Positions 47,620 through 56,685 of a stretch of 64,000 nucleotides of DNA are shown in pieces. The stretch is from the NCBI GenBank assembly GCA_963710355.1, contig CAVPZU010000003.1, forward strand, positions 868,001-932,000, read 5' to 3'. Made by a program: the position numbers and the translations under genes. Each line of letters starts with the position of its first letter. Within the stretch, counting starts at the first letter, position 1. The DNA comes from Fen-1359 sp963710355. GTDB taxonomy: Bacteria; Planctomycetota; Phycisphaerae; Sedimentisphaerales; Anaerobacaceae. A model generated the notes under the pieces. The model ran no database searches. It was given only the letters and a program-made list of their open reading frames with translations, and had not been told where the DNA came from.

Positions 47620-49077
47620 GTGGACGCAAAACAAACAATAGGTATTTATATAACCGGTTGCTCCGCAACAGTCGCCGCCCTTGCGCCTGGCGGAAAAGAC
47701 TTGAAGGTTGCGGACTGCTTTACTGTCACAGTCGACAATCCGCAGGGTTCTTCGCTCGACAATATCGATACTGCCGCACAACTGGCCGAACGTATCGCTC
47801 AGGGTTGTTCCCAGCGCTCCATCGCCTTTCAGAACGGCACCGTTGCTGTTGATTCTTCGATGTTTATGCAGCACACCGTCCACAGCGAATTTGCAGATGC
47901 AAAACAAATAGCCCAGACAGTTCGTTTCGATGCCGAAGAATCGCTCGCTACGGATATAAACGACCTGGCAATTGCCTTTCAGATAGCTTCGCAGACTCCG
48001 CAGGGCTCGAATCTGTCCGTATTCACCGCTCAACGAAAGCTGCTTGGCAACATCCTCTCTTCGCTGACAAACATACACATTGACCCTGTCTTTATTGAGC
48101 CTGATATTATATGCTTGTCCAGATTTATCGTTCGCAACTTTCCTCAAAATCCGTCGCAGGTTCGCCTTTTTTCCGTCCTCTCCTCTTCTAACGGTTATCT
48201 TATTGTTCCGTCGGCTTCCGACCCCGCCTTCAGCGGGGTGCTTCGCACCTTCATGGTGGGTTCCGCGCAGGACAGATTTGCCCTGCTCAAAAGTCAAATC
48301 ACGGTCACATCTGCGATGCTGTCGCCTGATTGCAAAATCGATTCATTGTCAGTCTTCGACTCATCAGGTTCCATAGAAACCGGCAGGCTTTTTGAAACAG
48401 TCGGAATAAAAACCGAGAGTGTCGATTTGACGGCACGGACGATTGGCGAGACTGCGCCTGACTCCATCGATAAGGTAAGTCTGGCGATTGCGGCAGGTGC
48501 CGCTCTTGCCTTCGATGACAAAATAAAAGTCGATTTCAGGGCCGATTTCAGCCCTTATCAGGGCAAAAAGGTAAGATTTGAAAAAACCCTTAAATTTGTC
48601 TCTGTCTGTGCGGCCATCTGCCTGCTTGCACTCGGCATACTTGCCCAGACTGCCCTGTATAAGGCGAATAAACCTCGAAAACTCGAACGCAGAAAATTCA
48701 ACGATGATTATATGCTCGTTATGGGAACGAATAAAGTCAACAAAAACTTAAACGTGGCTGTAGAGCAGCTCAAACAGGAACACAGACGCCTCCAGCGGTT
48801 GAATCTGGGTTTTTCTGACGAGGGTAAAAAAACCATACCCGACAAATTTGCAGCCCTGCTCAGGGCCTTTAACGCCTGTGCCGATTCAGTCAAACTTGAA
48901 ATTCAATCTGTTGATATTACTTCCAGGACGATACATATAACCGGCAGCACTGCCAATGAGGCTGGCACACGAAGACTCCGGGAGGCTATTGAGCAGAATA
49001 ATCTTGTGATTGGTCGGGAGGAATTGCTCGACAAGGGTGGTCGTCATAATTTTAGTATGACCGTCGAGGCAAAATGA
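47620..49077 (+). CDS. gspL: GspL-like actin-fold membrane protein
   Basis: 485 residues: an actin-like cytoplasmic domain (IGIYITGCSATVAALAPG at the start), one membrane helix at ~325-347 and a periplasmic ferredoxin-like end. It would bind GspE and the platform. GTG start with AAGGAA upstream. A palindrome ACCCCGC-CTTCA-GCGGGGT (48221-48239) lies inside the gene and encodes DPAFSG. Confidence 0.75.
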   Translation: MDAKQTIGIYITGCSATVAALAPGGKDLKVADCFTVTVDNPQGSSLDNIDTAAQLAERIAQGCSQRSIAFQNGTVAVDSSMFMQHTVHSEFADAKQIAQTVRFDAEESLATDINDLAIAFQIASQTPQGSNLSVFTAQRKLLGNILSSLTNIHIDPVFIEPDIICLSRFIVRNFPQNPSQVRLFSVLSSSNGYLIVPSASDPAFSGVLRTFMVGSAQDRFALLKSQITVTSAMLSPDCKIDSLSVFDSSGSIETGRLFETVGIKTESVDLTARTIGETAPDSIDKVSLAIAAGAALAFDDKIKVDFRADFSPYQGKKVRFEKTLKFVSVCAAICLLALGILAQTALYKANKPRKLERRKFNDDYMLVMGTNKVNKNLNVAVEQLKQEHRRLQRLNLGFSDEGKKTIPDKFAALLRAFNACADSVKLEIQSVDITSRTIHITGSTANEAGTRRLREAIEQNNLVIGREELLDKGGRHNFSMTVEAK

Positions 49078-49087
49078 AAGGATGGAA

Positions 49088-49588
49088 ATGATTCCTAAAG
49101 ACTTTTACAAAAAATCCATTTTTTACTATATTCTCGTTCCTGCTGTCCTTGCTCTTTGGCCGTTATCTGTTGCGATTGTCTATCTGCCGCACGCCAGACA
49201 AGCATACACCAAGGAGCAGAAAAGCTACAAAGATGCTAACGAGGCAATGTTTAGTATCCTTTCTATTGACCCGGGCAGGTCAGGAAGTTCCGGTGCAAAA
49301 GCCGACGCCGGGGTATTTGCCTACGCTGTTGCTATCGGCGACGTTGCACGCTCCTGCGGCATACCAACCCCGTCTATAAGCTCCCAGCCCACCAGAATGA
49401 TAGACAAAAGAAAAACACAGGAAGCGACCGTCATTTTGCAGAAGGTCGAGATTGCTGCCTTTGCGAATTTTCTCTCCTCTCTGCAGAGACGCTGGTCTAA
49501 TCTCGATTGTGTTAGCATAACTCTCGATAAACAAAAAGGCCTGCCCGACGACTGGAAAGCCACCGTAAAATTCCGTTATTATTTCTGA
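49088..49588 (+). CDS. gspM: GspM-like protein
   Basis: 166 residues, one membrane helix (about 15-35), then a short coiled segment and a ferredoxin-like periplasmic domain. It follows gspL by 10 bases and ends the operon. ATG 49088 is chosen because AAAGGA lies five bases ahead; ATG 49082 is also possible. The sequence is divergent, so the name rests on position and topology. Confidence 0.65.
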   Translation: MIPKDFYKKSIFYYILVPAVLALWPLSVAIVYLPHARQAYTKEQKSYKDANEAMFSILSIDPGRSGSSGAKADAGVFAYAVAIGDVARSCGIPTPSISSQPTRMIDKRKTQEATVILQKVEIAAFANFLSSLQRRWSNLDCVSITLDKQKGLPDDWKATVKFRYYF

Positions 49589-49710
49589 AAGTGTATTATA
49601 GGCTCTTAGTATAGATACCGCATTTTGACATTTGGATAACCTCCTCTTCGTATAAGAACCTTAAGATTTTGTATGCCTCGCAAAAATATTCTATTTATAA
49701 AATCGAAATA

Positions 49711-50316
49711 TTACCGAATATGTTTTTTTACACAGAGTGCTATAGTGCCTATGCCAATAAATAATAGTGTTGCTGGTTCCGGAACTACCGTGCCTTCGAC
49801 CACTAATATTGCCTTGTCCAAGAAAACAGAGCCGTGTTCGGTATACCGCCTAAAGCCATCTGCAAAGACGCATTCCGTATAACCAACTGTGATTTTTCCC
49901 TGGCCGTCGAGAAGGTCAGACCAAGTTGTTGTTCCCAATAACTTAAATTCAGATAAACTGTCGAACGGCTCAGCCTCCGGATAGGTTACCTGCCCTCCCC
50001 AAGCGTCAGTAATTCGAGGCCACGGATTACTCCCTAAAGACGCATAAACTCCTACATCAAGAGGAAATGGCTCATCTGGATGGGAGGAATCTATGGCCAG
50101 TCCGGCTGTAATTGACCCTGACCAGTCCATATATACATTTGTTATTTCAGTGAAGCTGACCCCAAGGTTAAAGTTCGTTTTCTAATAAGTCGAATCAATA
50201 TTTAATTCTGTCGGGCAGCCGAGGGTTAACAAATCAAGTTCAACAATAACCGCCTCACTTGGCCCTGTAAGGCCGAGCACCATAATCGCTATGATTGTTA
50301 TCGATTGCGTTTTCAT
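49711..50316 (-). CDS. PEP-CTERM exported protein with an in-frame TAG
   Basis: A small secreted protein: signal peptide (MKTQSITIIAIMVLGLTG), a beta-rich body and the C-terminal sorting signal VPEPATLLFIGIGTIAL followed by KKHIR. One TAG at 50182-50184 splits an otherwise continuous frame (STY-stop-KTNFNLGVSF). The upstream half has GGGAAGG before the ATG at 50316. Read-through or a corrected base gives about 200 residues. The PEP-CTERM tail would be cut by exosortase. It may be a recent pseudogene or an error. Confidence 0.65.
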
Positions 50317-50421
50317 AATTTTACCCTTCCCAGATTTTGATTGCTTGATAATCGTGAACTTATCTCCAATACTCATTATCAAAATCCCGCTGTTGTTTAT
50401 GATATTATACCATAAATTCAT

Positions 50422-50940
50422 CCTCTTTTCAGAATTTTTCCCCTTCTAACCCGTGAAGAGCTATAATGACAAAATCAGAAAAATAGACCTTGCAGTCGCC
50501 AAGACATTTATTTTATCGGATGTTCACGCAAACTCTTCGCCAAACAGGCCCAATTTTCCTATCATACTATATATTGTGTATTACCCATTTTAGCCAACCA
50601 CTCTTTTCGCTTCCCACAACTCTGAACTTTTTTTCTTACAAAAGCCTTTTTTTAATACTAAAAACCCATTTTTCGCCCCAAAAACGGCACAACTACAGCT
50701 GGCAACAATATTTATGTGATTGGCAAACTTTTCTAAAGTTTTTCTTCATTTGTTGTCGATATCAACATTGGTAAGTGGCTTTTAGCCCTGAATGGATTTA
50801 TGAGGCATACAATATATTGTGGTTATAGGCCATCAGACGACGAAGGGATTTTTCCTGATGCCGGGCTTGTTAGTTTTTAGTTATTAGTTTCAACTCAACA
50901 CTAAGAACTAAAAACTCATAACTAAAAAAAGGTGTTAGAA
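50422..50940. other. Intergenic region between PEP-CTERM and FlgM-like genes
   Basis: No gene is supported; T-rich and low in GC. Near 50872-50928 the inverted words TTAGTTTTTAGTTATTAGTT and AACTAAAAACTCATAACTAA form a weak hairpin just before the FlgM-like gene. A similar AACTAAAAACTCAAAACTA word occurs at 21683-21701. Confidence 0.45.
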
Positions 50941-51216
50941 ATGTCGGACCAGTTGGATAATAACTTTGAAATGAATCAGCAAAACGAGCTTACCGGCGAA
51001 GAGATGTCGGCTGATGATGACCTGATTATGGAAAAAATACTCGACAATATGAACAACACTCCGCTCGGCCAGGTCCTCAAAAAAATCGCCTGCCTGCCGG
51101 AAGTTCGCAGACAAAAAGTCCTTACTGTTCGCCGTCAACTCACGGAAGGCCAATACGACATCAATGCCCGTCTCGATGTCGCCCTCGATAAGGTTCTTGA
51201 GCAGTTAATAAAATAA
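50941..51216 (+). CDS. Small FlgM-like protein
   Basis: 91 residues from ATG 50941 (AAGGTG upstream). Its acidic start is followed by VRRQKVLTVRRQLTEGQYDI and LDVALDKVLEQL, which resembles the end of the anti-sigma-28 factor FlgM (EKV...L...I..G.Y.VD). No flagellar genes are in the window. It could bind a sigma factor or only share the fold. Confidence 0.45.
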   Translation: MSDQLDNNFEMNQQNELTGEEMSADDDLIMEKILDNMNNTPLGQVLKKIACLPEVRRQKVLTVRRQLTEGQYDINARLDVALDKVLEQLIK

Positions 51217-51303
51217 GCGTCTTTCGCTGCCTGCAGCGCCGGCGCTTGTCATTACAGCCTCTAATATCAATTATCTGTCGATACCCGACAAACAGCAATT
51301 ACT

Positions 51304-51744
51304 TTACAGAATATCCGGCACTTCCTCGTCGTCCGGCGTGTCCATCTCCGGGGGTTTATAGCCGGGCTGCGTCGACTTTTCCGCCTCTTCCTTGTAGGCC
51401 GCTGTCACCTTTTCCTGTATCTTACGGCGACAATCAGCGTTAATCGGGTGTGCGATATCGGCATGAAGTTTCATCCTGCCCTGCAGGTCCTTCTTGGCAC
51501 GGTTCTCGCTCAGCTGTCCACCGCAGTTGTTGCAGAATTTTGCCCTTAAATGGTTTTTGCTTCCGCACTTGTTGCAGTGGTCGCTCATTTTTCGCGATGG
51601 CATCGCCACAAATAATCCCTTGACACCCTCGATAATCTTGATGTCGCGGACAACAAATTCATTGTCGAATGTCACTGAGCAGAACGCCTTGAGCCTTTCG
51701 TCTTTGTTCTCTATCAATTTTACTCTCACTTCGCTGATTTCCAT
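51304..51744 (-). CDS. spoVG: SpoVG-like protein with inserted zinc ribbon
   Basis: 146 residues. The SpoVG domain starts normally (EISEVRVKL; VTFDNEFVVRDIKIIEG; GLFVAMPSRK) and resumes at ADIAHPINADCRRKIQEKV. Between them (about residues 55-93) is a CX2CX10CX2C zinc ribbon (C57, C60, C71, C74). SpoVG is a small RNA- or DNA-binding regulator that is conserved beyond spore-formers. It follows ispE with a 22-base gap, a conserved pairing. The C-terminus is acidic. ATG 51744 replaces the seven-residue longer frame. Confidence 0.85.
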   Translation of the reverse strand: MEISEVRVKLIENKDERLKAFCSVTFDNEFVVRDIKIIEGVKGLFVAMPSRKMSDHCNKCGSKNHLRAKFCNNCGGQLSENRAKKDLQGRMKLHADIAHPINADCRRKIQEKVTAAYKEEAEKSTQPGYKPPEMDTPDDEEVPDIL

Positions 51745-51766
51745 ATTCTGTGCCTCTCTAAACACC

Positions 51767-52669
51767 TTACCATTTATTGTTTCTTACAATGATGCAGTTG
51801 CATCCCGTCTTTTCCTCAACTTCCCTTTGACACTTCCCTGCCTTTCGTTTCTGATTTTGCCCGATGATGCTGAACATCCCCGACCCGCTGCCCGTCAGGC
51901 ACCACTTCGTTGTTGTTAAAGTTTCCAGCCTGTTCTTTAACTGTTCTAACTTTTCGTTGATACGAAAGCAGCTTGTCTGGAGCATATTTGCACACAAGCC
52001 TGTAACTAAATCAATCCTGCCCTTTTTCAAAGAGCTTGTAATCTGACGATGAAGCCTTTTGTATAGAACTTCATCGTGCCGGTAATTATTATAAACCATT
52101 TTAGTAGAAATATTTACTTCAGGCAACACTACAAGTGCTAAAAAATCATTTTTTTTCTTGATTTTTTGAACTCTTTCGCCTTTTCCGGTGCAGTATGTGA
52201 TAGGCCCGCCCAGGAAAAACGGCACATCACTGCCCAGAATAGCTGCTATTTTATCCAGTCTTCCCTTTTTGACCCGCAGGCCCAGTAATTTCTTTACCCC
52301 AATCAACGTCGCCGCCGCATCGCTGCTCGCTGAGCCGAGTCCGCTGCCCGCAGGTATATTTTTCCAAAGCGTAATTTTGACATCCGCCTGATGCCCACTT
52401 TCATTCAGCAATAGTTTGCAGGCTCGATAAACCAGATTTTCCTCACCCTGCGGCGCCCAGTGCGGTCCTTTGCAGACAAGTTCGATTTCTTTTTTTCTGC
52501 CTCGCTCAATGACAATTCGGTCATACCATGCCACTTTTGCCATCACCGTTTCTATGTTGTGGTAGCCGTCTGGCCGCCTGCCCGCTATCAGCAGCGACAG
52601 ATTTATCTTCGCCGGCGCCAGGACGACAAGGCGTTTGCCGATAGTTTGTATTTGTTTTTTATTAGCCAT
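51767..52669 (-). CDS. ispE: 4-diphosphocytidyl-2-C-methyl-D-erythritol kinase
   Basis: GHMP kinase of the MEP isoprenoid pathway; phosphorylates the 2-hydroxyl of CDP-methylerythritol. 300 residues with the substrate motif APAKINLSLLI, PAGSGLGSASSDAAA (ATP-binding loop) and a C-terminal GSGSGMFSI. It is followed by spoVG, as in many bacteria. No clear ribosome-binding site. Confidence 0.92.
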   Translation of the reverse strand: MANKKQIQTIGKRLVVLAPAKINLSLLIAGRRPDGYHNIETVMAKVAWYDRIVIERGRKKEIELVCKGPHWAPQGEENLVYRACKLLLNESGHQADVKITLWKNIPAGSGLGSASSDAAATLIGVKKLLGLRVKKGRLDKIAAILGSDVPFFLGGPITYCTGKGERVQKIKKKNDFLALVVLPEVNISTKMVYNNYRHDEVLYKRLHRQITSSLKKGRIDLVTGLCANMLQTSCFRINEKLEQLKNRLETLTTTKWCLTGSGSGMFSIIGQNQKRKAGKCQREVEEKTGCNCIIVRNNKW

Positions 52670-52745
52670 AAAATTCTGTATTGCAACCTTCCTTTTTGTT
52701 CAGAAGGCAAATCAATGATTATCCCGAAGCGTTATTACGAATTTG

Positions 52746-52774
52746 TTGACATTATACAGGGTTTGCTCTATGTT
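52746..52774 (+). promoter_or_regulatory. Candidate promoter of the DedA gene
   Basis: TTGACA (52746-52751), 17 bases, TATGTT (52769-52774), 40 bases before the DedA start. Confidence 0.55.
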
Positions 52775-52813
52775 AACAGCGGATTCTGAAAGACATTATG
52801 TTGTGGAGAAACA

Positions 52814-53476
52814 ATGGAAACTCTTGCCGCAATAAATTTTGTTGATATTTTTCTTCATCTTGACAAGACACTTGAAACTGTTATCCAGCAATACCAAACC
52901 TGGGTTTATCTTATCCTTTTTGCCGTTATCTTTTGCGAAACCGGTTTCGTGGTCACCCCCTTTTTGCCGGGCGATTCGCTGCTGTTTGCGGCAGGCTCGC
53001 TTGCAGCCCTTCACAGCAACATTCTCGACATCAGGTTTATGTATCCGCTTTTATGTTTTGCGGCGGTTGCCGGCGACAACACAAATTACTGGATAGGCCG
53101 CTTTTTGGGCCCGAAGGTTTTTCGCTGGGAGAATTCGCGGCTGTTCAATAAAGAATATCTCGACCGCACGCACCAGTTTTACGAAAGGCACGGCGGAAAG
53201 ACCGTTGCCATCGCCCGTTTTATGCCCATCCTGCGAACCTTTGCCCCCTTCGTCGCAGGCATCGGCAAAATGACTTATTGGCGGTTCCTCGCTTACAGCA
53301 TCGCAGGCACTGTCTGCTGGACGGCAACATTTATTCTCGGCGGGTTTTTCTTCGGCAATATGCCGGTTGTGAAGAGGAATTTTACTCTTGTAATTATGGC
53401 AATTATTATTATCTCTTTTCTGCCGTCCGTTATCGGTTATATTCGCTGCCGAAAATCGAAGAAAGGCGGTACTTAG
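52814..53476 (+). CDS. DedA-family membrane protein
   Basis: A 220-residue DedA/SNARE-associated family protein. It has GDSLLF in the first re-entrant region, GDNTNYWIGR and RFMPILRTFAPFVAG, the family's conserved motifs, with about five membrane helices. DedA proteins take part in lipid carrier movement and proton-dependent homeostasis. GGAG precedes the start. The AmrA-like gene follows 16 bases downstream. Confidence 0.88.
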   Translation: METLAAINFVDIFLHLDKTLETVIQQYQTWVYLILFAVIFCETGFVVTPFLPGDSLLFAAGSLAALHSNILDIRFMYPLLCFAAVAGDNTNYWIGRFLGPKVFRWENSRLFNKEYLDRTHQFYERHGGKTVAIARFMPILRTFAPFVAGIGKMTYWRFLAYSIAGTVCWTATFILGGFFFGNMPVVKRNFTLVIMAIIIISFLPSVIGYIRCRKSKKGGT

Positions 53477-53492
53477 GGAAAAAGGTTGATTT

Positions 53493-54053
53493 ATGAACGA
53501 CAGTCAAAAGCAAATCCTGCTCAAGGTTGCCCGCGACAATGTCGAGGCCGCCGTCAACCGCAGGCCTGAATCAAAGCCGCATTCCGACGACCCCGAACTA
53601 AACAAGCCCTGCGGCTGCTTTGTCACCCTCAAAAACGGCGAAGACCTGCGAGGCTGTATAGGCCAGTTTATCGCCGACCGCCCGCTTATTGAAATGGTTG
53701 CCGAAATGGCCAGGGCCTCCTCAACAGGCGACCCCCGCTTCTTTGGTGATTCCATAACAGCGGCAGAACTACCGCAGCTCGATATCGAAATATCGGTTCT
53801 GTCGCCCTTAAAAAAAACCAATGACCCGCTTAGCCTTCGGCTCGGCATCGATGGAATCTATATAAAGAAAGGTTTTGCCAATGGCTGCTTTCTCCCGCAG
53901 GTTGCCACCGAGACCGGCTGGTCAAAGGAAGAGTTTCTTTCCTATTGCTGCTCCCACAAGGCAGGCCTGCCCCCCGACGCCTGGAAAGACAAAAAAACCG
54001 ATGTCTTCCTCTTCACCGCAGAAATCTTCTCCGCCCCCTTCAAAAATATTTAG
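53493..54053 (+). CDS. amrA: AmmeMemoRadiSam system protein A (AMMECR1 domain)
   Basis: A 186-residue AMMECR1-domain protein with the family motif LRGCIGQF (about 52-59) and a conserved PxxxDxxxxxV-like segment (DPRFFGDSI, ELPQLDIEISVLSP). Usually co-occurs with AmrB and a radical SAM AmrS; neither is in this window, so partners must lie elsewhere. The role is unknown. Confidence 0.85.
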   Translation: MNDSQKQILLKVARDNVEAAVNRRPESKPHSDDPELNKPCGCFVTLKNGEDLRGCIGQFIADRPLIEMVAEMARASSTGDPRFFGDSITAAELPQLDIEISVLSPLKKTNDPLSLRLGIDGIYIKKGFANGCFLPQVATETGWSKEEFLSYCCSHKAGLPPDAWKDKKTDVFLFTAEIFSAPFKNI

Positions 54054-54108
54054 AACATACAACAAAACCATTATCATTGTGAAAGTGGCGAAGGTAAAAA
54101 GCCGCCGA

Positions 54109-56685
54109 TTAAATTCTCATCAGGGCAGCTTGTTTTTTGCTGGAAAAAAACTTAACTAACTCGAACCACAATATGCTCAACACACCGGCAAGAAGGCAGA
54201 TAAGCAAATCGTTAAGATGCATCTTTTCAAAGTGGAATAATTTCCGCAGCAGCGGGACATAAATAACCAGCCCTAAAAATGATACGGCTCCCGCAATCAC
54301 CCAGACAAGGGCCGAATTTACGACCGAAAGCGCGGCAATAATGCTCCTCGACCACGAACGGTTTGTTAAAATCAGGCACAGGTTCGAGACGACCAGCGTG
54401 ATAAACGCAAGTGTCCTCGCACCCGCCTCGCTCTGTCCTCGTCCCAGTGCAATTTTTAAAACTGCGGTCACAACCAAAAGAGAGAAAATGCCCTGCAGAA
54501 AACTCAGGAGCAGCAGTTTCCTGCTGAACAGCGTCTTTTTCGGGTTGCGTGGGGGCCTGTTCATAATATCCGGCTCTTCCCGTTCAGCTTCAAAGACCAC
54601 CGAGCAGGCGGGGTCGATTATCAATTCGAGGAAAACCACGTGAACCGGGAAGAGAATTATTGGCCAGCCGAGAACAACCGGCAGCAGTGAAGCGCCCGCT
54701 ATAGGAACGTGAACGCTGATGATGTAGGCCGTTGCCTTTTTGAGGTTGTCGAAAATCCGCCTGCCCATCCTGACGGCGGCAACGAGGGATGAAAAATTAT
54801 CATTTAAGAGGACAAGGTCTGACGATTCTCGTGCGACATCGGTGCCGCGCTCGCCCATTGCGACGCCGATATGGGCAGATTTCAGCGCCGGCGCATCATT
54901 CACTCCGTCGCCGGTCATTGCTACAATCTCGCCGTTTTCCTTCAGGGCGTTGACGATGAGGAGTTTTTGCTCGGGGACAATCCTTGAAAAAACATTTGCC
55001 GAACGCAGCCGTTCCGCAAGCACCGCAGCAGTTGCATCTTCAAGCTCTGGGCCGGTTAAGACAATGTCGGGATTTTTTAATCCGATTTGTCGGGCAATGT
55101 TGCAGGCGGTTGCAGGGTAATCACCCGTTATCATAATTACCCTGATGCCGGCATTGTAGCATTCGGCTATTGCCGCAGGAACTGCATCGCGAACAGGGTC
55201 CGCCAAACCGATTAGGCCGATAAAATGAAAATCAAAATCATGCTGAGACGATGGCAGGCGTTGCCCTTCAAAAAATGCCTTTGCCACGCCGAGTATTCTC
55301 AAGCCTTCATTTGCCATCAGATTTACGCGGCCGGCAAGCTCCTTTCTTTCGTCGTCGTTCAAATGACAAAGGTCTGCGATTGCCTCAGGCGCGCCCTTTG
55401 CGGAAACGATAAAACCTGCTCCATCCGGCGTTTCCCAGACATGCGACAGCGCCATTATCTTTTTTGAGAGCGGATATTCCTCCACCAAAGGCCAGTTGTG
55501 GAGATGTTCCGTATGGTATAGCGTGTTAGACCCGAGTTCACGCAGGGCTTTTTCCATCGGGTCGAACGGGTCTTTTTTGCTGGCGAGGATCGCGTATTCC
55601 ACTATCTCGTGAAACTTTTCCGGCAGTAGAAAATCCTTATCGTAAATGACATCTAAAAATTCATTTTCGGTGAAAATTTTCCTTACGGACATTTGGTTCT
55701 GCGTGAGCGTTCCGGTCTTGTCAACGCATAAAACGGTGGCGGAGCCGAGGATTTCGACCGCTGCCGCCTTCCTGGTCAGCACCCCGCTTTTGGAGATTCG
55801 CCAGGCGCCGACCGCCAGAAAAATTGTCAGCACCACCGGGAATTCTTCCGGCAGAATAGCCATTGCAAGCGTAATTCCGGATAGTATCCCACCAAGCCAT
55901 TGACCTCTGGTTATGCCGTAAGTGATTACAATAATAAGGCAGAGAAAAATTGCGACGGCAAAAAAGGTTTTGACGACTTTACCGGTCTCTTTTTGGAGGA
56001 GGGTCGGTTCTTCTTTGATATCGTGGAGGACTTTTCCGATTTTTCCGATTTCCGTTCTTGTGCCCGTTTCGATTACCTCCGCTACGGCCTGTCCCTGGAT
56101 AATCAAGCTTCCGGAGTATAAAAAAGGCAAATCGTCGCCGCCGGGCCGATGCCGGCTCGCCTGTGGCGGGTCTATATCATCGGCAGGGATTTTCCGCACA
56201 GGCACGGATTCGCCGGTTAAAAGCGATTCATCCGCCGACAGATTCAGGCTCCAGAGCAGAACTGCATCGGCTGGCACTCTGTCGCCTTCGCGCAGCAGGA
56301 TTATATCGCCTTTTACGACCTCTCTGCCGGCGATTCTCTTCTGCGCTCCATCGCGAATGACGAGCGCACGCGGGCTGGACAGGTCCCTTAACGCCTGTAT
56401 TGCCTTTTCGGTTTTGCCCTCCTGATAAATCGTGATGCCCATAACGACAAAGACAAACAAAAGAAGCATCATTGCCTCGCCCACATCGCCGAGAATAAGA
56501 TAAACGACGCCGCAGGCAACCAGCAGGATGAACATCGGCTCTTTAAATACTTCAATGATGATTTTCAGAATGCCCCGTTTCTGCGACGAGGGCAGTTCGT
56601 TGAAACCGTCGGTTTTAAGTCGCTCCCCCACCTGCTCTTCGGAAAGCCCTTTTAAGGATTGGATGTCTTTTTCGGATAAAATCAT
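54109..56685 (-). CDS. P-type cation-transporting ATPase (Ca2+-type)
   Basis: 858 residues from ATG 56685 (the longer frame to 56826 has no support). All P-type elements are present: TGES in the A-domain, the phosphorylation site DKTGTLTQNQM, KGAPEAI, and MTGDGVNDAPALK in the hinge. An N-terminal cation ATPase domain and the C-terminal membrane bundle point to the P2 (calcium or sodium/potassium-like) group. It would export a cation using ATP. It converges on amrA with a 55-base gap. Confidence 0.9.
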   Translation of the reverse strand: MILSEKDIQSLKGLSEEQVGERLKTDGFNELPSSQKRGILKIIIEVFKEPMFILLVACGVVYLILGDVGEAMMLLLFVFVVMGITIYQEGKTEKAIQALRDLSSPRALVIRDGAQKRIAGREVVKGDIILLREGDRVPADAVLLWSLNLSADESLLTGESVPVRKIPADDIDPPQASRHRPGGDDLPFLYSGSLIIQGQAVAEVIETGTRTEIGKIGKVLHDIKEEPTLLQKETGKVVKTFFAVAIFLCLIIVITYGITRGQWLGGILSGITLAMAILPEEFPVVLTIFLAVGAWRISKSGVLTRKAAAVEILGSATVLCVDKTGTLTQNQMSVRKIFTENEFLDVIYDKDFLLPEKFHEIVEYAILASKKDPFDPMEKALRELGSNTLYHTEHLHNWPLVEEYPLSKKIMALSHVWETPDGAGFIVSAKGAPEAIADLCHLNDDERKELAGRVNLMANEGLRILGVAKAFFEGQRLPSSQHDFDFHFIGLIGLADPVRDAVPAAIAECYNAGIRVIMITGDYPATACNIARQIGLKNPDIVLTGPELEDATAAVLAERLRSANVFSRIVPEQKLLIVNALKENGEIVAMTGDGVNDAPALKSAHIGVAMGERGTDVARESSDLVLLNDNFSSLVAAVRMGRRIFDNLKKATAYIISVHVPIAGASLLPVVLGWPIILFPVHVVFLELIIDPACSVVFEAEREEPDIMNRPPRNPKKTLFSRKLLLLSFLQGIFSLLVVTAVLKIALGRGQSEAGARTLAFITLVVSNLCLILTNRSWSRSIIAALSVVNSALVWVIAGAVSFLGLVIYVPLLRKLFHFEKMHLNDLLICLLAGVLSILWFELVKFFSSKKQAALMRI

